From contig CALHWB010000053.1 in assembly GCA_938036835.1 (NCBI GenBank), forward strand, positions 124,001 through 188,000: a DNA stretch of 64,000 nucleotides. The letters run 5' to 3'. The notes under the pieces were generated by a model. The model worked only from the letters and a program-made list of their open reading frames with translations, was not told where the DNA came from and made no database searches. A program made the position numbers and the translations under genes. Below, piece by piece: positions 43,536 to 50,266 of this stretch (its first letter is position 1; the number at the start of each line of letters is the position of its first letter). This DNA comes from an uncultured Propionibacterium sp. GTDB taxonomy: Bacteria; Actinomycetota; Actinomycetes; Propionibacteriales; Propionibacteriaceae.

Positions 43536-44549
43536 TCACATCACTGCCGACAGGACGCCCATGTTGGCTCCCACTGCACCGCCGAGCATCAGGATTTTAC
43601 TTTCATTCTTCAAGATGCCCAGCCTCCTCGCCTCACAGGCCATGATCGGGATATTGGCAGCGCCGACGTTTCCGATGCGCTCAACGATCTCCGGCATCAC
43701 CTCCTTATCCACACCGATGATCTCCCGGATATTCTTGGTGATCCACTTGGCGACTTGGCTCACCAACACACAATCGATGTCTTCCTTGCGCCAACCGCTT
43801 TTCTCCATGACGGGAGGGATATAGGTACGCGAGACTTCCTGATGCATGTCGATCAGGGCCTTCGTGGTTCCGGGAATGTAGAGCTTGTCGTTCGCCTTCG
43901 GGTAGACCACGCCGCCACCCCAGATGACGTTGTTATTCCACACGGCGGGAACCGTATGAAACAGTGCCGTGAGGATTCCGCGTCCGTCGTCTTCCTCGGA
44001 ACCGCGGCTCACGACAAAGGCGCCGCCGCCATCGCCAACGCTCAACGCGGCTGGAGCACGATGCAGCAGTTCCTGCTTATCCGCATAGTCGAACTTTGTC
44101 CAGCGGGACAGCGCCTCTCCCGAGACCACCAAGACGTTATCCGCCTTATCCGACTTGATCAGGCTGTCTGCCACATCCAACCCGCTCAAGAAGGCATTGC
44201 ACGCGTTCTTGATGTCAAAGGAATAGGCACCGCGAATGTCAAGCTTATCCATTACGACGTTCACCGTCGCCGGCTCTGCGAAATCCTGTGTGATAGAGCA
44301 AAAAAGCACGGCGTCGATATCCGAAGGGGCAATACCGGCATCCTTCATGGCCGCATCACCCGCCCGAGCCGCGATATCTGAGCAATGTTCCTCCTCCGCC
44401 GCATAGTGTCGGCTCGCGCAGCCCGTGAGCATCTTCACCAACCCGGTCTTTATGCCGAATCTTTCGTAACCGGCACGCTTTTCGATCTCTTCGCTCGAAA
44501 AGACTCGCTCGGGAAGATACATCCCAATTCCCGTAATAATACTTTTCAC
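43536..44549 (-). CDS. KASIII (FabH)-like enzyme with altered catalytic triad
   Basis: About 337 residues from a GTG (VKSIITGIGMYLPE). The thiolase fold is clear: DAVLFCSITQD, nucleophile Cys117 in DIKNACNAFLSGLD, SVGDGGGAFVVS, and Asn294 in ERIGNVGAANIPIM. At the place of the catalytic His (FabH VPHQAN) the sequence reads DCVLVSQVAKW, so His is replaced by Ser264. Cys and Asn are kept. Loss of His should weaken decarboxylative Claisen condensation and favours acyl transfer, as in esterifying or amide-forming KASIII relatives. It may move an acyl group onto a hydroxyl, amine or carrier in the pathway. It lies between a thioesterase and an AMP ligase; its start is slightly uncertain. Confidence 0.83.
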   Translation of the reverse strand: MKSIITGIGMYLPERVFSSEEIEKRAGYERFGIKTGLVKMLTGCASRHYAAEEEHCSDIAARAGDAAMKDAGIAPSDIDAVLFCSITQDFAEPATVNVVMDKLDIRGAYSFDIKNACNAFLSGLDVADSLIKSDKADNVLVVSGEALSRWTKFDYADKQELLHRAPAALSVGDGGGAFVVSRGSEEDDGRGILTALFHTVPAVWNNNVIWGGGVVYPKANDKLYIPGTTKALIDMHQEVSRTYIPPVMEKSGWRKEDIDCVLVSQVAKWITKNIREIIGVDKEVMPEIVERIGNVGAANIPIMACEARRLGILKNESKILMLGGAVGANMGVLSAVM

Positions 44550-44568
44550 GATCGGTATCTCTCTGCCA

Positions 44569-45330
44569 TCAGGGAGAGACGCTGCCCAAGCAACATCCAG
44601 CATCCTCCCTCAATCGCCCTGCCTCCGCATCGAGCAGACGCATATTCATGAAGGAAATGAGTTCATTCTCCTGCTCCTGTCTTTGCATGTAAAAATGATT
44701 TCCATCGACCACCCGCACCTCCGGCTCGACGGTGAAGTAGTCCTTCCAGTAGGGCAACTCGTCCAAGGAGACCTCAAAATCGTCATCGCCACAGATCACG
44801 CTGCCGGTCATGGGCCGATTCAAAGGGTCGGCTTCGTGCGGACGATAGCTTTGCAGAAGTCTCAGATCCCTTACGCACAGTTCCATGAAGTATCTAGCGA
44901 TATCTTCGTCTTGCAAGATGAGATCGGGAACGCCACCAAGTCGTTTCAGGAAGTCAAGGCCTTCGGATTCGCATTCTCTGTAATGCTCCGGAATCACCTT
45001 GCAAGGTGGCTTCTGACCAGAAATGAAGACATGGAATGGCCGCAGACCATAACGGCTCTGGAGCAGACACCCAACCTCATAGGCCATAAACGCACCCATA
45101 CTATGGCCGAAGAGGACGTAGTTGCCATCGCGGAGCTCACGCGCAACTAGCCGCTTGCACATGCCCTCGACGCAATCCTGGAAATCCCTATATCCTTTTT
45201 CGGAGGATCGTGCCCGCCTGCCGGGATAATCCATGAGTTCGATGGAGTCCACGCCTTCAAGCGAAGCGCGTCTGAGGAATGCATAGTATCCGGAGATTCC
45301 TCCGGCATGGGGAAAGCAGATCAGCTTCAT
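44569..45330 (-). CDS. Type II thioesterase (GrsT/YbtT-like)
   Basis: 253 residues, starting MKLICFPHAGGISGYYAF, the classic opening of external NRPS thioesterases. Nucleophile Ser77 in VLFGHSMGAFMAYEV, acid in ICGDDDFEV, His in VVDGNHFYMQ. Such enzymes clear wrongly primed or stalled carriers and sometimes release product; YbtT does the former in yersiniabactin synthesis. Its start overlaps the stop of the second thioesterase (ATGA). Confidence 0.92.
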   Translation of the reverse strand: MKLICFPHAGGISGYYAFLRRASLEGVDSIELMDYPGRRARSSEKGYRDFQDCVEGMCKRLVARELRDGNYVLFGHSMGAFMAYEVGCLLQSRYGLRPFHVFISGQKPPCKVIPEHYRECESEGLDFLKRLGGVPDLILQDEDIARYFMELCVRDLRLLQSYRPHEADPLNRPMTGSVICGDDDFEVSLDELPYWKDYFTVEPEVRVVDGNHFYMQRQEQENELISFMNMRLLDAEAGRLREDAGCCLGSVSP

Positions 45331-46199
45331 GCTCGCAACGCTTCCCACTCGCGTGCATAGTCGTTAATGATAGGTATGCAATTTTGATATCCGTCGATCA
45401 AGATCAGGTGCCCACCATCGATCACATGCAAATCGAATTGTTTACCGGCCACCCTACGCCAGCCGCGTACCGCATCGAGCGTGGTCATGGTATCCCGATC
45501 ACCCGCAAAAACGGTCACAGAAGAATCTACGAGGAAGTAGTTTTGCGGGGAGCTTTGATACTCTTGCACGATCTTCTGATCGATGTCGAGCAAGTCCATC
45601 GTGTGATTTGCGAACTCGAGCGCCTTTGACTTCTCATAGTACATTTCCCTGCGGTTATCGTAGTCCTCGAACATCTCCTCCGGTCTGACCGCAATCACCT
45701 TTCCTGCTCGTTCATAGCTTTGATAGCATAATTGCGTATATTTCCAGGAAAATACCTCTAAGTCTTCTTGGCTATCGAACAAAGACGGGTGGAAGTAGCG
45801 AGTGAGCGTATCCTTCAACTCGTTTTCACGGTTGCGATCGGTGAAGATAGATGTCTTATACGTATTGCCATCGGGCGGATCGCTGGCACAAAAGAACATT
45901 CGTGCCGGCAAGTCCATGCCCGAGCCCGCGATCCTGCGATACAGTTCATAACCTGCCACGGCGCCGAAGCAATAGCCCAAGACCATATAGGCCTCGCCAT
46001 CCTTCAGCTGTGACTTCAGATTCCGGAAGAGGTCGTCGGCGACCTCCCCCATATGGACAAGCGACGGCTCCTTGCGTCGCAATCCCCTACCGGGGATTTC
46101 GAGAAGGCAAAGGCTTACGCTCTTATCCAACAGCTTCACCCAGGGAAGATACGCCGTCGCCGAGGCCGCACCCCCGGGTATGCAGAACAGCTTGATCAT
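45327..46199 (-). CDS. Thioesterase with cysteine nucleophile
   Basis: 290 residues with the same layout as its neighbour (MIKLFCIPGGAASATAYLPW), but the nucleophile elbow is LGYCFGAVAG: Cys77 takes the place of Ser. An acid (Asp234 or Asp236, FAGDRDTM) and His264 (DGGHLILI) are present, so the site is complete. It has a longer lid region (about 100-215) than typical type II enzymes. Cys thioesterases are known at chain release steps that form strained or amide products, for example beta-lactone and beta-lactam release. This one could be the true release or cyclising enzyme, since the NRPS has no terminal TE domain. Confidence 0.85.
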   Translation of the reverse strand: MIKLFCIPGGAASATAYLPWVKLLDKSVSLCLLEIPGRGLRRKEPSLVHMGEVADDLFRNLKSQLKDGEAYMVLGYCFGAVAGYELYRRIAGSGMDLPARMFFCASDPPDGNTYKTSIFTDRNRENELKDTLTRYFHPSLFDSQEDLEVFSWKYTQLCYQSYERAGKVIAVRPEEMFEDYDNRREMYYEKSKALEFANHTMDLLDIDQKIVQEYQSSPQNYFLVDSSVTVFAGDRDTMTTLDAVRGWRRVAGKQFDLHVIDGGHLILIDGYQNCIPIINDYAREWEALRA

Positions 46200-46208
46200 G
46201 AAACGCTC

Positions 46209-46982
46209 CTAAATAAAGCTTCCCGTGGTCATTCCACCATCCACGGCGATGCATTGACCCGTCATGTAGGATGCCGCCTCGCTCGCCAGGAAGAGGATGG
46301 GACCGGCTATCTCCTCAGGCCTGCCCGGCCTGCCAGCCGGTATCTGTCTGTTGAAGGTGGATAGACCGAAGGTGTTCTTGAAGAACTCCTGTGTCATCTC
46401 CGTCTCGAACAGACCTGGGCACAATGCATTCACCGTGATTCCCCTCGATGCATATGTCGATGACATTCCCCTGGTCAGACCACAGATGCCTGCTTTGGAG
46501 GCGTTGTACGGATGCCGCGGCACGGTCTTCGAGGCGACGAAGGCGTTCACCGAGGCGATGTTTATGACGCGCCCCCACCCGTTAGCGAGCATACCCGGAA
46601 TTACCGCATCGCACATGTAGGCGGTTCCATTGAGATTCACATTTATTTCTCGTTGCCATTCCGCAAAACTCGGCCCCGAGTCGCCCACAGCGAATTCACC
46701 GTTTGTCCCGGCAGCATTGACAAGGATATCCACCCGGCCTAATTGCGTGACGACTCTGGCCACCGTTCTTTGCACGTCGGTTTCATCGGATACATCGCAC
46801 ACCTCGCAGATGCCATATCCATCTTCAGCGTGCATTCCCTTCAGCGTCTCAAGAAGTTTTTCTCTCCTCCGGCCCACCACGCAGACCCGTGCATCGCGCC
46901 CGGCAAAGGCCATGGCCGCGAATCGGCCGATTCCACTGCCGCCGCCGCTTATGAGTACCGTCTTGCCCTTGAACTCGCCCAT
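46209..46982 (-). CDS. SDR oxidoreductase (FabG-like) of the cluster
   Basis: 257 residues from MGEFKGKTVLISGGGSGIGRFAA, behind GGAGGAGG. Rossmann motif GGGSGIG, VNAAGTNGE for NNAG, catalytic Ser in NIASVNAF and Tyr-x3-Lys in YNASKAG, and the end YMTGQCIAVDGGM. NAD(P)-dependent reduction of a keto group or oxidation of a hydroxyl on a precursor or carrier-bound chain is expected. In siderophore loci SDRs (EntA/DhbA) also make dihydroxybenzoate, but no isochorismate enzymes accompany it here. Ten bases upstream of the Cys-thioesterase gene. Confidence 0.9.
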   Translation of the reverse strand: MGEFKGKTVLISGGGSGIGRFAAMAFAGRDARVCVVGRRREKLLETLKGMHAEDGYGICEVCDVSDETDVQRTVARVVTQLGRVDILVNAAGTNGEFAVGDSGPSFAEWQREINVNLNGTAYMCDAVIPGMLANGWGRVINIASVNAFVASKTVPRHPYNASKAGICGLTRGMSSTYASRGITVNALCPGLFETEMTQEFFKNTFGLSTFNRQIPAGRPGRPEEIAGPILFLASEAASYMTGQCIAVDGGMTTGSFI

Positions 46983-47000
46983 CGTCTTGCCTCCTCCCAT

Positions 47001-47489
47001 TCAATGAGGCTGCTTCCTCACCACCTGCTTGACCATCAGAACCTCTGTGATCTTGCGACGGAAAAGCCCGTCGAGCTCGGTTACCTCCCTATAGCCGCGT
47101 CTCTTGTACATGGTCATAGCCCGTCCGTTCGTCTTACTCACAAGAAGAAAGGCACTAGTGCGGATGAGTTTACGGTTACCATCTTCGAGGATCTCGCTCT
47201 CGAAGAGATCCATAAGTTCACGGCCTAGCCCTCTGCTCTGACAATCCTTCTTGATGACTATTAGATGCAGGTACGGAAACGAATGGAATGCGCCCTTCCG
47301 CTGGAACCAGACGATCCCCACCGTCTCGCCGTCCTGGGTGGCAACATAGCAGTCGTCCTCTCTGATTCCCCGTTCCAGTTCATACCGGAGAAACTCCTCT
47401 GTCGGATAGTATTTCTTTCCCAGGTCGCTACCGAAAATCAACTTCACACACGGCGCAGCTTCCTCCAGCGTCAGCCGTTTCGTCACCAT
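47001..47489 (-). CDS. GNAT-family N-acyltransferase of the cluster
   Basis: 162 residues from MVTKRLTLEEAAPCVKLIF. The acetyl-CoA loop is CQSRGLGRELM, preceded by the strand FPYLHLIVIKKD; MYKRRGYREV is motif B. It overlaps the PPTase gene by seven bases and lies 18 bases before the SDR. It may acetylate an amine or hydroxylamine of the product, or act in self-protection by capping the molecule. The acceptor is unknown. Confidence 0.85.
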   Translation of the reverse strand: MVTKRLTLEEAAPCVKLIFGSDLGKKYYPTEEFLRYELERGIREDDCYVATQDGETVGIVWFQRKGAFHSFPYLHLIVIKKDCQSRGLGRELMDLFESEILEDGNRKLIRTSAFLLVSKTNGRAMTMYKRRGYREVTELDGLFRRKITEVLMVKQVVRKQPH

Positions 47490-48157
47490 AGCGATCTTCT
47501 CTTCCCGGCTGCCACGAGTTCCTTCGGGGAGTCGAACCTGCAAGAGACCGGCCCCGGCTCCTCGCTACAAACGGAAAGCAGATGGCTGTCGCCTATCGAA
47601 AGGGTCTCGAAATGGAGCGTTTCACCGCTGCCCGACAGGATGGCCTCGTCGTCGCAAATCTCAAAGGAGACCGTCTTCAAATCATAGGCCAGCCCGCATC
47701 CTCGGTACTTCCCGAGCGCCTCCTTCAAAGTCCAGATCGCACAAATGAATCGATTTCGGCCAGCATGGTCCAGCTTTGAATAACAGGAAAACTCGTCTTC
47801 CGATAAGATGTGACCGGTAATTCCCGTGAAGTCACGAGAGGCGTCCTCGATATCGATTCCAATGGGCAGCCCGCTCAACGCACAAGCCACATATCCGCCG
47901 GAATGCGAGATACTGAATTGGATGCCAGGAGCGTTCTTGAATACCGGCTTCCCGCTCGCAGTCCTCACCATTTCCAAAGATGACTCCGAAAGCCTAGCAG
48001 CCAAAACAATAGCCATCAAATATCCCAAGCACGACGATTCGCGGAACCGAGCATTCTTGGCTTTCCTGTATTGTTCGACCTTCCATTGGGGCAGTGCATG
48101 CCAGCACTCATCGAGCGAAAGCCCTTCTTGGACTTCCATGACCGAAACGCAGGGCAT
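47483..48157 (-). CDS. Sfp-type 4'-phosphopantetheinyl transferase
   Basis: 224 residues. Motifs of the Sfp group in order: FSISHSGGYVACALS, IGIDIEDA with the Mg-binding acids, and WTLKEALGKYRGCGL. It transfers phosphopantetheine from CoA to the carrier serines of the operon (Ser35, Ser31, Ser42 and Ser1006 of the respective proteins). It is the first gene of the operon: the iron box ends 19 bases upstream of its ATG and GAGGAGAG is its ribosome site. Confidence 0.92.
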   Translation of the reverse strand: MPCVSVMEVQEGLSLDECWHALPQWKVEQYRKAKNARFRESSCLGYLMAIVLAARLSESSLEMVRTASGKPVFKNAPGIQFSISHSGGYVACALSGLPIGIDIEDASRDFTGITGHILSEDEFSCYSKLDHAGRNRFICAIWTLKEALGKYRGCGLAYDLKTVSFEICDDEAILSGSGETLHFETLSIGDSHLLSVCSEEPGPVSCRFDSPKELVAAGKRRSLW

Positions 48158-48175
48158 ACTCTCCTCATCTCTAGG

Positions 48176-48194
48176 CTAGATTAGCCTTACCTAA
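48176..48194 (-). promoter_or_regulatory. DtxR/IdeR-like iron box controlling the biosynthetic operon
   Basis: Read on the minus strand the 19-mer is TTAGGTAAGGCTAATCTAG, matching the DtxR/IdeR consensus TTAGGTTAGGCTAACCTAA at 16 of 19 positions. It sits 19-37 bases upstream of the PPTase start. A weak TTGCAT...TAGCCT promoter with an 18-base spacer overlaps it, so a bound repressor would block transcription when iron is plentiful. No regulator gene is nearby; a chromosomal DtxR/IdeR is assumed. Confidence 0.75.
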
Positions 48195-48685
48195 GTATGC
48201 AACCAGCACGGTACTGTACACCACGCTGCTCGGGTAGCTGTAGGCGTCCAGAGCCGGCAACCGATGGGCGTCTGTCTCATCGCAGGCGGGGGCCCGGTCA
48301 GACATAGACCAACAGCTGTCAAAGACCGGCCCAGGGGGATCGATCTGTATCTAGCCGGGCCCTGCGGCCAACCGTGGTTTCCGAGACCGATCCATGGTTG
48401 CACGTTGCGCCTGCGTGTACCGCCGGCAGACGCTATTCACCGGCGAGCATGCCGGGTCTCGTGCCGAGTTGGTCACCCGTTGTGCTCGCACATCCAGCCG
48501 GCGGCGAGGAGCCTCGGGGCAAGCCGACGATCGGGGTCACCGATGTCATATACCGACAACCCCGATCGTCGATCTTTCGGCCGGTCAACGCGGATGATGC
48601 TCATCCGGCCATGCTCGGGCACCGTCAGCGGAGCCCGGTTGCATCGGTTGCCAATGACGATGGGCATGGGCAACCGATTTTCCGA
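48195..48685. other. Gap between the biosynthetic operon and the GH16 gene
   Basis: 491 bases with no supportable gene in any frame. It marks the change from the low-GC block to host-like DNA and contains one long inverted repeat (48525-48571). No transposase, tRNA end or att-like duplication was recognised. Confidence 0.5.
48525..48571. repeat. 13-bp inverted repeat with 21-base loop
   Basis: CGACGATCGGGGT at 48525-48537 pairs perfectly with ACCCCGATCGTCG at 48559-48571. It lies 115 bases beyond the GH16 stop and 380 bases upstream of the iron box, so it may terminate the GH16 transcript. A trace of a mobile element end is also possible. Confidence 0.55.
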
Positions 48686-49723
48686 TCAATTCCGGGTGTA
48701 GTGAGCGACCCAGTCGATCTCCACATCGGAGACCGCCGGGGTCAGTGGGCCTGGTACACCGCCATCCACGGTAAGCTCCCATTGGCTTGCTTCGCCGTTC
48801 GGATCCAGGGCAGCAGCCTGCACTGCCAAGAACATCTCTTTGGTGGTAATGCCGGATTGCTCTATCCGGCCCGCCTCTTGGCCGTCGAAGGTGAAAATAA
48901 TCCGATCGTCCTCAACAATGACGCCGTAGGTATGCCACCCGTTCATGTCCGGATTCTGGAAAAAGCGATGCTCCTGCTTGTTGTCCGGATCCCAATGGTA
49001 GGTACCCATGATCTTAGGATTGGTGGCCGACCCTTCCGCAAAGTTGATCTCCGGTGGCCAACCCTCATCGGCCGGCCACAGGAGGAAGCAATAGCCGATG
49101 CCCTTGCTCTGCGGGAACCTTGCCCGCACCTCCCACCGGCCGCGCGAAGCCGTGAATACCCCGCCGCTCGAAGTGCCTCCGGCGCTCCACTGATCGTTTT
49201 CGAACTTGGTCCGCAAAATGAGTTTACCGTCTTGAACTAGGGTATTCTCCTGCGAGCGTACTCCGAGCCCACCGGAGCCAACGGGCGGATTTTGCCAGCC
49301 ATAGGGCTCCCACTTGGTGTCCCGTAGCGAGCCGTCGAAACCCTCGTGATAGTCCATCGTCCAGCCATCGAAGGCGGGACTGTTTTGTCGCTGCCGCTCG
49401 GCGCCATCCGGTTCCTGTGCATCGGGAGTGCCCTGCGCATCGGGGGTGTCTTGTGCTTCGGGAGAAATCTGCGCATCCCGGGGCCCGCTGACAACCGTCG
49501 TGGAGATATCGGGCGAAGGGGAACTCACCGCCGGGTCGGCAGGGATGTCTGTGCTTGTGAACTGGCTATCCTGCGATTCCAGTTCGAGTGAGGGTGTGGC
49601 TGAAAAAACGGCTGGAGAACTCGTAGGAGCATCGGACGGCCCCGTCGCGCTGCATCCTCCGACAGCCAACGCGCCGCAGATGCACAACGAGACCATGGAC
49701 AGGGCATGTTCTTTCAATCGCAT
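48686..49723 (-). CDS. Secreted GH16-like glycosidase, lipoprotein
   Basis: 345 residues from the ATG at 49723 behind AGGAGGA. A lipoprotein signal (LCICGALAVGGC) is followed by a Ser/Pro/Asp linker with a short TPDAQ-type repeat, then a GH16 jelly roll: GFDGSLRDTKWEPYG, GRWEVRARFPQSKGIGYCFLLWPADEGWPPEINFAEGS, WHTYGVIVEDDRIIFTFDG, WVAHYT at the end. The catalytic segment reads EINFAE where laminarinases/lichenases have E-I-D-x-x-E: both Glu are kept and the middle Asp is Asn, so activity may be altered. It likely acts on beta-glucan or galactan outside the cell. Confidence 0.85.
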   Translation of the reverse strand: MRLKEHALSMVSLCICGALAVGGCSATGPSDAPTSSPAVFSATPSLELESQDSQFTSTDIPADPAVSSPSPDISTTVVSGPRDAQISPEAQDTPDAQGTPDAQEPDGAERQRQNSPAFDGWTMDYHEGFDGSLRDTKWEPYGWQNPPVGSGGLGVRSQENTLVQDGKLILRTKFENDQWSAGGTSSGGVFTASRGRWEVRARFPQSKGIGYCFLLWPADEGWPPEINFAEGSATNPKIMGTYHWDPDNKQEHRFFQNPDMNGWHTYGVIVEDDRIIFTFDGQEAGRIEQSGITTKEMFLAVQAAALDPNGEASQWELTVDGGVPGPLTPAVSDVEIDWVAHYTRN

Positions 49724-50220
49724 GTTTGTCCTCCTGGTGTTTTTCGATGACTTTAACGTAACCCGGTAGCGCTGCGCCGAGCAGCCGGGACACTCGATGC
49801 CCACACCAAGCCCACTCGCAATGCTGGCGAACGGCTCATCCCATAGTCGGCCGACGTCCTTGGCCGCACCGATTAGCAGACTCCCGCCGTCTTGCCTTCC
49901 GCGAAACCCCAATGAGCACGGACAGACAGCCAAGATGCCTGCCGCCGAGGCCGCTCCGGCAAGAACGATCTCCCCCACACGTGAGACGCGACGCATCCTG
50001 GAGGAGAACCACCGGGCATTCGACAGTCCCGCCGACCGAGGCCCAGTCCACCGGAATATCGAAACGCCCGGCATACCCGAACAATCGATAAGAATTGACC
50101 CGTATGGCGTACAAATGGCCAACGTGACGAGATCCTTCCTTTTAGTTGAAAGACTCTCCACCTCGTCCGGAAGGACCACCTCGAAGGACACCGACGCACC
50201 ATCGGGGAAGCAGCGCAACG
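49724..50220. other. Upstream region of the GH16 gene without a supportable gene
   Basis: 497 bases between the GH16 start and the hairpin after the pilin gene. The minus-strand frame stays open to 50218 as an extension of the GH16 frame, but a lipoprotein signal and ribosome site at 49723 make that extension unlikely. No family was recognised in any frame; a decayed gene is possible. Confidence 0.4.
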
Positions 50221-50250
50221 AGCCGGGGATTCTCGTATCCCCCGGCTTTT
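50221..50250. terminator. Hairpin with T-run downstream of the pilin gene
   Basis: AGCCGGGG (50221-50228) pairs with CCCCGGCT (50240-50247), followed on the plus strand by TTTT. It lies 17 bases beyond the stop of the minus-strand pilin gene. The T-run suits plus-strand transcription, the position suits the pilin; it may work both ways. Confidence 0.6.
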
Positions 50251-50266
50251 CTATTGCTAGTTCATT

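Larger units (their letters stand above)
26307..48194 (-). other. Iron-box-controlled metallophore-type biosynthetic and transport operon (20 genes)
   Basis: Twenty minus-strand genes from the PPTase (starts 48157) to the ECF ATPase (ends 26341) are joined by ATGA/TGATG overlaps or gaps of at most 73 bases, so they form one transcription unit. A DtxR/IdeR-like box lies at its head and a hairpin at its tail. It encodes the carrier-protein activator, three free carriers plus one built-in PCP, four loading enzymes (two AMP ligases, one A domain, one aminoacyl-tRNA-synthetase-like ligase), one and a half cyclization domains, a KASIII-like enzyme, tailoring enzymes, two thioesterases, a YbtPQ-like ABC pair and an ECF importer. 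G+C is about 52% in sampled rows against about 65% outside. No salicylate or DHB synthase, integrase or regulator gene is inside. Confidence 0.85.

Noticed and set aside
46209..46982. SDR as a 2,3-dihydro-DHB dehydrogenase (EntA/DhbA)
   Set aside because: No isochorismate synthase or isochorismatase is present, and the sequence is equally FabG-like; no support for DHB formation.
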